Part shown: piece by piece, positions 17,101-23,479 of the stretch
How the letters are laid out: the number at the start of each line of letters is the position of its first letter
How positions within the stretch are numbered: position 1 is the first letter of the stretch
Assembly (NCBI GenBank): GCA_949282835.1
Contig: CASDQU010000064.1
Coordinates: 1-23,492, forward strand
DNA from: an uncultured Bacillota bacterium
Lineage (GTDB): Bacteria; Bacillota; Clostridia; Christensenellales; UBA1242
DNA: 23,492 nucleotides
Reading direction: 5' to 3'
Position numbers and translations under genes: made by a program
Notes under the pieces: model-generated
What the model was told of the DNA's origin: nothing
The model's input: the letters and a program-made list of their open reading frames with translations, nothing else
The model's database searches: none

Positions 17101-19668
17101 TGAGGAAGGCAGTGCAAAAAGATATGCCTCGCTATTTTCAGGAACTACATGGAAGATTGCCGTTCTTGCATCTTGAGAATTTGTATTTGTATAGATATCA
17201 GCATAGGCAGCACTTACTCCATATTGACTTATTATTGAGGAAGTACTATTTGGGTCTTTGTATGTATCCTTGCCATCTTGCTCTTTATACACACGCAAAT
17301 TGTTGATATAATCAAAAACTACAACATCAATAAAATAATTGATATTTTTAGCTACTCTTTGGAAATTTTCAATTTCATAACCATTAATTGTCAGGTTGAC
17401 ACTACCACTGCCATTTCTTTGAAGATAAACATCAAAATTTTTATTGTTATTTGTGGCATTACCTAGACTTATAACCGAAGAAGGAACGGTAAAATTCAAT
17501 GTCTTTATTGCTGAAGAATTATCATTCCCATTTGCAATAACAGCGACATCAAAGTGAACATTTTCACCACTTCTAAAGGCATAGAATTGAATTTCATTTA
17601 CCGATATCTGTGTAGTGTTTCTAATCACATTTGTAGTATTTTTTGAGATAACTTGCACATCTTCAAGAGACTCATCGCAAACTATAGAAAGTGAGATAGA
17701 CCTTCCATTGTCAAGAGCTATTGAGTATGTTCCGCTACCTGTGGCAATAGAGCGAATTTTAAAATTAAGAAAATATTTGTCATCTTTCAAAATATATGGC
17801 TCATCTTCGTCAATGACAAATCTAGCAACATTGTTGCCACTATCAAGAGAAACTGTAAATGAAGAAAAAGCTGCATCTGCATAGATATCAGTAAAATCTA
17901 TTGCTTCTTCATTATTTATATCTATATAAATTTGTTTTTTAAATTCTTCAGTATTAAAATCAAGAATTTGTGCGCCTTGTGTAATTTGATATTTTAACTC
18001 AACATCAATTTTATCTTCGCGGAGCACATTAAAATACAAAGACATAGGAAGAGAGCGCAATTCTTGTGAAATAGGTGCGTCATCTTCACCCCTTAAATAG
18101 ACTGGATATCTTAAATCATCTATTCTTACTTGCCCATCACTAGATGTGTAAATAGTATTTCTATAACGAAGCCAAAGATTTGTATCTGTTAAATCAATAA
18201 CCAAATATGAATATTCGGCATCTTGAGGAACGGCATTTAAATTAAACTCTTGCCATCCATATGACTCACCTGCATAATTGTTATAAAAAGTGAAAGTTCT
18301 ATCAATAACCGATAAATCTTCATTGTTAACAAGCACACTGGTAGGTATTAGCCTAATATTGACAGGAATAGAATAGTTGAAATTAACATTTTCATCTTCG
18401 CTATCTGCAAAACCCTCATAATAGAATTGTACATCAAAAGTAAGTTCATTGGCAGTACCATTAGCACAATTTAGTTCATAAAAATATGTCGTTGTACCTG
18501 CTTCTTCGTCAATAATCTCCCCTAATTTTACACTACTAAGTAAATTTAAATCACTTGAGCTTGCATTATTCAAAATCAGAGGGCTTGTAGTGTTGATGCT
18601 AACTTGCAAATAAACAGTGATAAAACTAACGGTATTACCGATAAGTAAAGGATTATCTTCTATCGTCATTTGATAGTCAGGTATCAAGGTTATTTGTGCA
18701 GATTGATTATCCTCTAAAACATAATAATTATCTGAACCAACTTGATATTCTCTTTCTATAATTCTATAACCATATGAATGAGAAATACTTTCATAATCAA
18801 TATCTGCAATCACATAAAATTCTCTAGCACAATATATAGGGTTTTCTGCATTTGAGTCATAAAGTGCAATAAAGGCAAATTTTTCTCCCGCCTTAACAGT
18901 TGTTGCAGATGAGGTGTCGAATTGATATTCTCCATTTTCAAGAGTAACAGGAAGAAGAGAATATTTTGTGTTGAACAAATTTGGAACAGTGCTTGGAACT
19001 TGTGTTGGTGAACCTAAGGTAAATAAATTGCCATTTGCATCTTCCAAAATAAGATAAAAATTATCATTGATAGTTTTTAAGTAAATTGAATTAAATTGAT
19101 TTATATAATTTTCTTCCTCTTTAACATCTTCAATAATCAAAGATGATAAATCTCCAGTTTGACCAAAGAAATAATAAGTTAAATCTTTTTCTGTAGTATT
19201 AGATGAAAAGGTAAAATCATATGAACTTGGTGCAAAAGAAGAAGATTGTGACACATAAAGTGAGTGTTCGGCTGCAGTTAAAGTGTTTGAATAGGCTTTA
19301 ACATAAATATCTAAAGATGCCGTTTTATTTCCTTCAACTGTCCTTACTTCTAATGTGGTTGTACCACCTTTCATAGCCGTTATTTGATAACTTGTTGATT
19401 TTTTTTGATTTGCTATCACTTCAACATCACATACACTAGAGTTTGAAAGTGAATAAACAAGTGATGTATTCATCCCATCTACAGGATTTTCAACAGTAAA
19501 ACTTACTGTTGTGCTTTCATCTTCAAAAAGAGTAATACTTCCCTCTTGCTCTGAACTTGAAATATAAACTTTGCTATAATTCTTTGAACCACAGCTTGCA
19601 AAAAGAAGACCTGCCAAAACAAGTAAAAAACTAGCAATTATAATACTTATTTTTTTCGACTTTGTCAC
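8146..19668 (-). CDS. Giant surface lipoprotein with Ig-like and GLUG/beta-helix blocks (3840 aa)
   Basis: Predicted surface-anchored lipoprotein. The N-terminus has Lys residues, a hydrophobic stretch and the lipobox-like LLFASC with Cys26, indicating export and lipid attachment. Ig-like (BIG_2-type) sequence is recognisable near 30-115 and about 1640-1700. Three blocks at about 1088-1520, 2480-2830 and 2975-3430 open with the pattern 'Y-x-(L/I)-x-x-D/T-I' and hold many GLUG-type turns such as GGVVGLNEG, GGIVGENNG and GGVVGNNSG, suggesting right-handed beta-helices. The last roughly 270 residues are tyrosine-rich. No C-terminal membrane anchor or LPXTG motif is seen. The start is GTG with AGGAG 6 nt upstream. 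It follows the VirB4-like gene by 63 nt. Adhesion, carbohydrate binding or a role with the upstream ATPase are all possible; the exact function is unknown. The reading frame is intact over 11.5 kb. Confidence 0.9.
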   Translation of the reverse strand: MTKSKKISIIIASFLLVLAGLLFASCGSKNYSKVYISSSEQEGSITLFEDESTTVSFTVENPVDGMNTSLVYSLSNSSVCDVEVIANQKKSTSYQITAMKGGTTTLEVRTVEGNKTASLDIYVKAYSNTLTAAEHSLYVSQSSSFAPSSYDFTFSSNTTEKDLTYYFFGQTGDLSSLIIEDVKEEENYINQFNSIYLKTINDNFYLILEDANGNLFTLGSPTQVPSTVPNLFNTKYSLLPVTLENGEYQFDTSSATTVKAGEKFAFIALYDSNAENPIYCAREFYVIADIDYESISHSYGYRIIEREYQVGSDNYYVLEDNQSAQITLIPDYQMTIEDNPLLIGNTVSFITVYLQVSINTTSPLILNNASSSDLNLLSSVKLGEIIDEEAGTTTYFYELNCANGTANELTFDVQFYYEGFADSEDENVNFNYSIPVNIRLIPTSVLVNNEDLSVIDRTFTFYNNYAGESYGWQEFNLNAVPQDAEYSYLVIDLTDTNLWLRYRNTIYTSSDGQVRIDDLRYPVYLRGEDDAPISQELRSLPMSLYFNVLREDKIDVELKYQITQGAQILDFNTEEFKKQIYIDINNEEAIDFTDIYADAAFSSFTVSLDSGNNVARFVIDEDEPYILKDDKYFLNFKIRSIATGSGTYSIALDNGRSISLSIVCDESLEDVQVISKNTTNVIRNTTQISVNEIQFYAFRSGENVHFDVAVIANGNDNSSAIKTLNFTVPSSVISLGNATNNNKNFDVYLQRNGSGSVNLTINGYEIENFQRVAKNINYFIDVVVFDYINNLRVYKEQDGKDTYKDPNSTSSIISQYGVSAAYADIYTNTNSQDARTAIFHVVPENSEAYLFALPSSLQDASIKYEEAFFGQNYIYWQSSLQNYYNNQLSQYMYYDPMRTNNLYTVGEAGTFDTSTMTFIAAPNTEIRSLTLTCHVRQYGWLYSYTINISITAYEEVENVALQSTPTSGLEFSSLRQEHTLIAYVTNANATNKNLVAIVSGAQITVEEEIVSLLTSENITAFESDNRFSFTFTANPRFIELAEGYTERIEGEIIIAAEDWVDSDNNLLGEYQNRVVRLKVTYANGTMENRFTLESAEDIKNIKNNLSAHYKINTTIDISSITSSLPLGTFSGSIIGTSEYAKLTGINISSGTKMEDGVYYGLFTNLTEKAFIEYVSFEGMINVQTNNDATNYIGLLSGKNSGTLLNVGISLNESNVNLNESSYLGGVVGLNEGNIVQDYTLFETDSDTKTSNATYIIVKNMTGRYNYSSFTPNILLFSNSTMTVNVNTGNEVYIGGVTGKIGGVTGKQDGLIQKIDSNHLQIAGYTNYIAYSLIDIQRQTTAQSQIFVGGLAGYMDGSTAQIIAGYNEIKEAGEGSSVEFSKYSDYQGYYSGNYTAGKGIIVGGQISGYDNVAGVIGSADGITSANLSGITSRVFVRGQMYSVGSQTYTANTAAIANASSNDFSTAFALQAIDDGKLGSDASMVVIYNNSTTNNSTADYSKYSPTQVAFGKEAGGNFMRTEVTEGTEGNYINVLSYLISREQIKKSEADLVIDSLSKTKYYGDFVVLATDQNNQVIVRYQMFFHLDTNSDFMSVEAKFNNSFEGGSSQVFFMYYFDAADGEQSQGAQTLLDTYLNKVSVTSQLYPFNVNGEMTFTSQNSDILTIDQSGRITVKGTGYAAVSGTSLLNNTNAITIYIFVTNYFNPNVTEEKEDDVSIIYPNGSSSSRPIDKTTIDLRGNNTASLYILPNYSLTYTVDSNNDAMTMKSSSDGVVSFSNIIFSLIGNSDVTAEVTNIQREGSAEDNQNGEETGDINATREKIDATKELDVEINGQIINFRRNENTQTAIYSLEITPILTLTINGETYKCEVNKKIIDTVVDYRKGAQSINNVKYSQAPIISSQKINETIVVNSDANEEELYYYIIGLNGEYLQGSEELETLSGFNLIYATDRNEYLFDIDGLSKDASSNTEITGFTNQSFSLEIGIDKTSSLFKNRYENNIYGQYQIFIIASSNTEQVTSFYIMFDQTNVTSVVIDNYSNINEAGDGAIASTSDYAYPGSTGLLAITITPEDADFDYILIENAEENKQVGRAYANLAFAARKNDSSNGLFDDSIIKGSTTNNGIRLTLDEIMSVYNNTENYVAYNGVIYVTYEMGNANVIDDSISYINISLVKDGKVIKSATKALIVKLQNFVNVEIDGKEPLEQDTANHHASYAVARGVRYKLNINSYGFMPENITLTSGNKNLGTIVLENGQYYLQITNNTISYTSGDEGYVFDLLITATQQDGEVTRTASSRTQIKIQEYVINYNGETALGSEDIILGMGNGVINIQVGSQTTLQVDVYDYIEYNPENLEVVNRIDNFMSSLAQNGEWKVYTNLINDTQPDYGPADDPNDGAAKHKTYDLGYKNKQALSGSNYFFNYNGLNITPVRTHLPEDGFYVVYFKASFTVQNGLYVATELNNNNLNQMFRTSFMFNVYTSSSNESPIPIYDYDDFMNMQAGGYYILLNDITLPSKANENTGVAAFQPKEATFKSLDGNGHSIIFSGTYDMGNLSNIGIFTSLPEESIIKNLNVLFTAAEDGSDLNLDNNNDIYELYGLRTVKFITTNSIFNFGGIVGENNGIITNCKVTTDNVNSSDYYIVVIADNSTSGSLIGGIAGSNLGYITNSVVSANFKTPFRIGGVVGNNSGKIAASVYKEGKIINNSNQNQYAAGFAYANLEGGQIITSYVAGIPSSSMLFTQDHDSYISSNERGAGFVYQNLGTISDCYTDIYLGVTPHMAGFVYENGGSIKNSFSVSVLSNENAAAAGFAYESAASTAGDNTSSRAGTFENCYYFYNIAGSNLLPADYDIDINTSLQERDFEGVSRLNAEQFNDIANYFGDYSYQKTIGVNAIWFFSDGNTSTTYVDYVPSTSKIEIEGEDGNIQTNTVYNTQLKTFSKGRLELVSANVDVLSIRNFSYSQVDEGTGNITYYYIDDSNAPNNGTIHNPRIIYDSETMESEILNQNAGNNINITNYRIVSDISYSEKASSMLYKTIFAGILEGNGMDITQISLLSEENLTSAGLFAQVGYSASRTGAVKNLTISPTEVTFSNTNCVGTIAGILKYGYLYDINVDSNSSGSSTAVVYGMNFVGGVIGRANTSYIMKNVTSDINVTASFSSSSENRYTENSNIYTNYSYAGAIAGFAGAGTITNAHVAGTTSVMASRAGFAYGGIGQNASINYTFVNVVAGSSQAQVKAYHYGGLIAGEVSGNLNYSYAYGNNSALSIFSTVPTAAVAVGGIAGALAGGSINEAVIDQGIRVTNTGDATEGIYYVGGLVGAIIPNGSYISSISNAIVYQDIEAGSILGGAVGYVNAPLEIEQVAVKSASLSIVGQKTNPYLGGLIGQIDSITKPAVIMQNSYCLADLNINTITYGVSSTANVGGLIASSAGGLTMRYCYTTSKINASVSDSRALGNLQEFNTFDNNNVKYSYNVTENQTIENVYYFGYDPDPEHSSNVPSTMPSDEPTEEQQDIAAAYNNAFVTYKSKAKNATMHLVVNNYGISSSDYSANFAEDQTATTILAGTAQSTFYNLFGGNYQAISGKTIFYNNVNNKFVYNDDENIIFTYNADNGAYEKKTAITSSDYTTTDNTQTLNNPEASTLNLITYYVLSNKTTVYYNSADKKYYTTLQLILNENGGLAFDYSGEPVNTKINWEGATKYQVLNVDFSAINSVETYYYHSNDNKNYYYYKVNDKYYSELTFNLSGTGGFTLASLGAGNTNLSEGYTLIPSIDHSQMTQIMILQDSTGKLYERRIDSNGIYYYSYDDGKPYHQEPDGSYAIEVPTNPVWVTNVGGFSTLYFESQLSWLNKA
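15751..15792 (-). repeat. Perfect 21-bp tandem duplication inside the giant gene
   Basis: Two identical 21-bp copies (15751-15771 and 15772-15792) encode IGGVTGK twice in a row at about residues 1293-1306. The unit is a GLUG-type turn. Perfect identity and a length divisible by three point to a recent in-frame slippage or recombination event. Confidence 0.9.
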
Positions 19669-19674
19669 TCTTCT

Positions 19675-19679
19675 CTCCT
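19675..19679 (-). promoter_or_regulatory. Ribosome binding site fixing the GTG start of the giant gene
   Basis: AGGAG on the minus strand, 6 nt before the GTG at 19666-19668. It supports GTG as the true start and places the Lys-rich signal peptide and Cys26 in a normal lipoprotein arrangement. Confidence 0.8.
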
Positions 19680-19698
19680 CTTCTAATGTTTTTTAACG

Positions 19699-19731
19699 AA
19701 AAAAGCGTTTAATGCCAAAAGGCATATTAAA
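19699..19731 (-). terminator. Terminator-like hairpin between the VirB4-like and giant lipoprotein genes
   Basis: On the minus strand TTTAATATGCC (19721-19731), TTTT and GGCATTAAA (19708-19716) form a stem with one bulged A. CGC and six T follow (19699-19704). The hairpin begins immediately after the TAG stop of the ATPase gene. Only about 30 nt remain before the lipoprotein start. It may be a partial terminator that sets the ratio of the two proteins, or an mRNA-stabilising end. The three bases between stem and T-run weaken it. Confidence 0.55.
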
Positions 19732-22389
19732 CTACTCATTTTTCTCTTTAAATGTTGTCACTACATAATCAAGTGGATGTATTTGTACCATTGTTCTTGC
19801 GGTTGGAGCTGTAATGATAAACGCCTGTCCTACATGAGCAGACACAATTCTATTTCTCTCCTCTTTATTAATACCACCTGAGTTTTTATAAAGTTCAATA
19901 AGGTCGTTAACATCGTTAGGCGAAAGTGAGAATATAAGAGAATATTGACAGGCATTAATAACGGCTGTAGATTGTCTCTTTATCTCTTCTGAACCAACAA
20001 AGTCGTTAATATTTTGTGTTATGACAATCTGCATACCGCCATACTTACGAATACGCTTAGCCATAGCTGTCATAAAGTTTAAGGCAATAGGATATTTAGG
20101 GTTAATAAAGGTGTGCGCCTCGTCAACGACTACTATAATTTTTCTATTAGTATTATGTATTTTATTATAATCTTTATTATTAATAATTTCATTCTCTATA
20201 TATTTGAATACCAAGAGCATTTGAGCATTGGTAAGCATATCATTATTACCAGCAATCAATGATTGGAAGTTAAAACATACAAAGTTTTCGTTTGTTTCAA
20301 TAGAAGTAGGCCCATTCCAAAGGTTAGAATTTCGCCCGCCGCTTGCAAATTTTCTGATATAAGCTTCTGCAACTCTAAGGTTATTTAGAGTAAATTCCTC
20401 TGTTGCCGAGGCAAGTCTTTCTTGCAAAAGCTTATATAAATCATCAAAAGTAGGATAATCGGTAGGTTTAAGTGCTTTCAAATCGGTGCTTTCCCCTATA
20501 TTGAATTGCCCATAAAGGTCAAGCACGAGTGAATTGATTATTTCAAAAGCATCTGACGAAATACCTTCCAAAATTGTTCTAAAGAATTGCTCTAAGAATT
20601 GAAGATGTTGATTGAAAGAGTCGTCTTGCTTCTCTATCTTCTTTTCTTCTTTCTCATCATCATCTTTATCTAATGCTCTAATTACATGGAAAGGATTGAT
20701 GATACCTTGCAAAGAAGAACCTACATCAATAAGTTTACCCCTCAAGCTATCGGCAAGCTTTGAATACTCCTTTTCAGGGTCACAAATGAATATTTTGGTG
20801 TTGTCTGCCGCAAAATTTGCAAGAAGTGTTTTGGTAGCAAAAGATTTTCCCGAACCAGATTTACCAATAATCATCATATTAGAGTTAACTCTTTGCGCAT
20901 CACGCTTAAAGAAATCGACAAACACAGGATATTCATTGTCGCCAATATAGAAACCATTTTCATCTTGAAGTTCACTTGATACAAATGGGAAAACACCAGC
21001 AAGTGTTGAAGTTGGAATACCTCTTTGCAGCTCTTTGATGTTATCTCTCATAGAAATTCCAGTTGAAATGAAAGCATCTATTTGCCTTGCAAACATTTCA
21101 CTATAGCGATAGCCCTCTTGTTTTAACACCGCTTTAACATCTTTTCTTGCCGCATCTTCACAGGTAATGAAAGTATTTACATCGTAAAGTTGCTGATTGT
21201 TGTTTTTAAGTTCGGCAAGCAAATTTCTTAAAGTTTCAAGGTGTGTAGTAAGCTCAATTCGAGTACTACTTTTCCCAGTCTTATACAATTTGGTCTCCAT
21301 ATCCATAATGGCTTTATCAATCTTCTTTTCAGACTCAAATTTAGGAGCTTTCTTAAATTTCATTACAACTTTTGTTCTGTCTAGCAAGAAGAAAGATGCA
21401 CCCCAAGCATTACCAACTTGAAGAGGATATTCGGTAATAACATATGTACGATAATTATTGCCGTCAATATTATATTTAGCAGAAGAGAATTTAATTTTCT
21501 CTGGCACTGCCCAATTTATAAACTCTGAGAAAGGTAAACTTTCAAGGTCTCTCTCATTAAATTCACGATTGTAATTAGCACGAAGAAATACCGCAAGTTC
21601 ACTGCCTACAAGGCGTTTGGTAGTAACTGGCGTCAAACTTGTCGCAAATGATGTTGCCATACCGCTCACAGTATTTTCTAGGGCTTCTATATCCTTACCA
21701 AGTACAACTAGATAGAAATAATCTTTATAAATTTTGTTTGTTCTATTTTTATCTTCAATAAAAGCAACTCTCTCTTCAAGAATAGGCGCTCTTGCATCAA
21801 CCTCTCCTTGGCTCATCTGTCCTTCATACATTTGGTCAAGAAGTCTATCATATTTTTTATTTTCGTTATATGTATAGCTATCAAGCACCATAGCTTTATT
21901 TATCTTAACAAGTTCACAAACTTGATTATCATCAAGTCTTCTGAGCGCATTACCAAAACCAATGTCAATAACATTGTTTTGGCTGTATTCATTTAAAAGG
22001 TCAAAAAGTATTGGCTTAACCTCTAATACTTCGGCATAATAATTACCAAATGATATACACCTATCTTGATAGATGGAGTCAAATGGAATGATATCCTTAA
22101 TATTGCCCTTTCCTTTTTTAGGATTTTTCTCATACTTTTTCTTCTGCATTGAGAAACGCGCTAGGTGCATCATTGTAACATAAAATCTGTCACTGTCGGC
22201 AATCTTAAAAAATAGTGATATTGCGAATATTGCCCATACCAGCGCAACCCAAATATGACCATCAAAGTTTGAAGCGGCAAGTAAAATTAAAATAACTGCA
22301 GCAACTACTCCAATTATTAGGTCAATACCAGTAACGCCCTTCATAAATTCGAGCTTTACTTTTGTTCTTCTTGGTATAATTCTAACCAT
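19732..22389 (-). CDS. VirB4-family conjugation/type IV secretion ATPase with PrgI/VirB3-like N-terminus
   Basis: An 885-aa membrane-associated ATPase of the VirB4/TraC/TrsE type, the energy-providing component of conjugation and type IV secretion machines. Two predicted membrane helices (about 21-40 and 46-63) sit in an N-terminal region of about 90 residues that resembles the PrgI/VirB3 component. The VirB4 N-domain follows. Walker A is GKSGSGKS (509-516) and Walker B is IIVVVDEAH (751-759, Asp756 and Glu757). A charged low-complexity insert lies near 574-590. The ATG has GAGG 5 nt upstream. The giant lipoprotein gene follows after 63 nt; the PRC-barrel gene precedes it by 239 nt. No relaxase or coupling protein is in view, so it may be part of an integrated element whose other genes lie outside, or a resident system of the lineage. 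Confidence 0.9.
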   Translation of the reverse strand: MVRIIPRRTKVKLEFMKGVTGIDLIIGVVAAVILILLAASNFDGHIWVALVWAIFAISLFFKIADSDRFYVTMMHLARFSMQKKKYEKNPKKGKGNIKDIIPFDSIYQDRCISFGNYYAEVLEVKPILFDLLNEYSQNNVIDIGFGNALRRLDDNQVCELVKINKAMVLDSYTYNENKKYDRLLDQMYEGQMSQGEVDARAPILEERVAFIEDKNRTNKIYKDYFYLVVLGKDIEALENTVSGMATSFATSLTPVTTKRLVGSELAVFLRANYNREFNERDLESLPFSEFINWAVPEKIKFSSAKYNIDGNNYRTYVITEYPLQVGNAWGASFFLLDRTKVVMKFKKAPKFESEKKIDKAIMDMETKLYKTGKSSTRIELTTHLETLRNLLAELKNNNQQLYDVNTFITCEDAARKDVKAVLKQEGYRYSEMFARQIDAFISTGISMRDNIKELQRGIPTSTLAGVFPFVSSELQDENGFYIGDNEYPVFVDFFKRDAQRVNSNMMIIGKSGSGKSFATKTLLANFAADNTKIFICDPEKEYSKLADSLRGKLIDVGSSLQGIINPFHVIRALDKDDDEKEEKKIEKQDDSFNQHLQFLEQFFRTILEGISSDAFEIINSLVLDLYGQFNIGESTDLKALKPTDYPTFDDLYKLLQERLASATEEFTLNNLRVAEAYIRKFASGGRNSNLWNGPTSIETNENFVCFNFQSLIAGNNDMLTNAQMLLVFKYIENEIINNKDYNKIHNTNRKIIVVVDEAHTFINPKYPIALNFMTAMAKRIRKYGGMQIVITQNINDFVGSEEIKRQSTAVINACQYSLIFSLSPNDVNDLIELYKNSGGINKEERNRIVSAHVGQAFIITAPTARTMVQIHPLDYVVTTFKEKNE

Positions 22390-22628
22390 ATTTACCTCGC
22401 TAACTTATTTTACTACAAATTCTATCAAAAATACAAACAAATAAACGAGATTTTACAAAAAAAATATATTTTATTTATATATAGCAAAATAAGAGCGAAG
22501 AGGCTGAAAATTAATTAATGAATGGTAAAAAAATCAAAAAATAATAAGAAAAAATATAAAAATAAATATTTTTACTAAAAAATCATATTTTTTGTCTATT
22601 TTTTAAATTATCAATAGATAATTTAATT
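22390..22628. other. AT-rich intergenic gap before the VirB4-like gene
   Basis: This gap is composed almost entirely of A and T apart from a short patch around 22490-22510. It probably carries the promoter of the ATPase gene, but no -35/-10 pair with good spacing stands out. No gene or RNA is recognisable. Confidence 0.5.
22605..22624. terminator. Weak AT-only hairpin after the PRC-barrel gene
   Basis: AAATTATC (22605-22612) and GATAATTT (22617-22624) form a perfect 8-bp inverted repeat with a 4-nt loop, 4 nt past the stop codon. It lacks G-C strength and a directly adjoining T-run on the minus strand, so its role as a terminator is doubtful. Confidence 0.25.
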
Positions 22629-23351
22629 TCATTTGCTAAAATAATTCAATAAGGTTAATTTATTATGCAATTTTGCCTTATTAATTATTTTATTGTTTAT
22701 TTTTTCACCTTTTTTTGCAATAATTTCGTTATTTAAGCCAAATATGTCATTTGTTACAATTTTGCCTGAAAGGAAATCTTGATTTGCATAGATGCGAAAA
22801 GGTTTGGCTAAGCCATTAGCTTTGTAATCGGTTACATTTACACTTTTATTGGCAGTTACATTGACTTTGACTTCTTCAATCTGCACTTTGGGCAAGTTTT
22901 TGCTCTTTGCAACAACAAACTTTGCCTTTGATAACCTATCTTTATTGCCATAGATAATATATTGACCATTTGCATAAATATAGCGTTGTAAAAATTCACA
23001 TTTGTCGGTAATTATCCTCTTAACCATTTTACCGCTTACAACGACATCAATAACTCGTCCTAAATTTACTCCTTCTTTATCATAAACAATTTTGCCAAGA
23101 GGATTATTGCTGTCCTCTTCAATAATAAACTCAAGGTCGCTGCTTGAATTTATCACAATACATTCCTCGCCCACCTTTTTAATATTCTCAACTCTAAGCA
23201 TAAAGGCTTGTTCACTCTCCTCATCAATCACAACAAAGCCTTTAAATGTTTTCAATTCTTCATCAAAAGCTAAATTTAAAATATAACCGATTTCATTTCC
23301 TTCTTTAAGAGAGATAATCTTTTTTGATATATAATTTGATAATTTTTCCAT
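22629..23351 (-). CDS. PRC-barrel domain protein (240 aa)
   Basis: A small soluble protein with no signal peptide or membrane segment. Residues about 1-70 (ISKKIISLKEGNEIGYILN onward) and about 80-135 (NPLGKIVYDKEGVNLGRVID onward) look like two PRC-barrel domains, beta-barrel folds found in RNA-processing, photosynthetic and sporulation-associated (YlmC/YmxH-type) proteins. The last 60 residues contain a separate module, GKIVTNDIFGLNNEIIAKKG, followed by a Lys/Asn-rich helix. It resembles the 'Gly-x-x-Gly turn then KKG' motifs seen in many barrel and sandwich-hybrid proteins. The start ATG has no clear Shine-Dalgarno site, but the domain begins right after it. It precedes the ATPase gene by 239 nt, so co-regulation is uncertain. 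The precise role is unknown. Confidence 0.75.
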   Translation of the reverse strand: MEKLSNYISKKIISLKEGNEIGYILNLAFDEELKTFKGFVVIDEESEQAFMLRVENIKKVGEECIVINSSSDLEFIIEEDSNNPLGKIVYDKEGVNLGRVIDVVVSGKMVKRIITDKCEFLQRYIYANGQYIIYGNKDRLSKAKFVVAKSKNLPKVQIEEVKVNVTANKSVNVTDYKANGLAKPFRIYANQDFLSGKIVTNDIFGLNNEIIAKKGEKINNKIINKAKLHNKLTLLNYFSK

Positions 23352-23443
23352 GCTATATCTTACTTACTTTACTTTACTATTATTACTATCCAACAAAAAA
23401 GTATAAAATGCGACAAATTCTTTCTATTTTTCCTAATTTGTCT

Positions 23444-23472
23444 TTGACTTTCATAAAATAAAATGCTAAAAT
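23444..23472 (+). promoter_or_regulatory. Strong plus-strand promoter at the right edge
   Basis: TTGACT (23444-23449) and TAAAAT (23467-23472) are separated by 17 bp, with an extended -10 TG at 23464-23465. It points out of the window, divergent from the PRC-barrel gene. Transcription would start at about 23478-23480, almost on top of an ATG at 23480. Confidence 0.65.
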
Positions 23473-23479
23473 ATTAACT

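Noticed and set aside
17100..17306. 68-codon plus-strand frame antisense to the giant gene
   Set aside because: His/Leu-rich antisense shadow without a ribosome-binding site or promoter.
19732..22389. Evidence for a complete integrative conjugative element
   Set aside because: Only the VirB4-like gene is present; no relaxase, coupling protein, integrase or attachment-site repeat can be seen in the window.
22390..22480. Promoter for the VirB4-like gene
   Set aside because: Several TTGTTT and TAAAAT-like words occur, but none pair with 16-18 bp spacing; in such AT-rich sequence they are expected by chance.
23352..23440. Promoter for the PRC-barrel gene
   Set aside because: TTGTCG and several TAATAA-like words are present but no pair has acceptable spacing and sequence.
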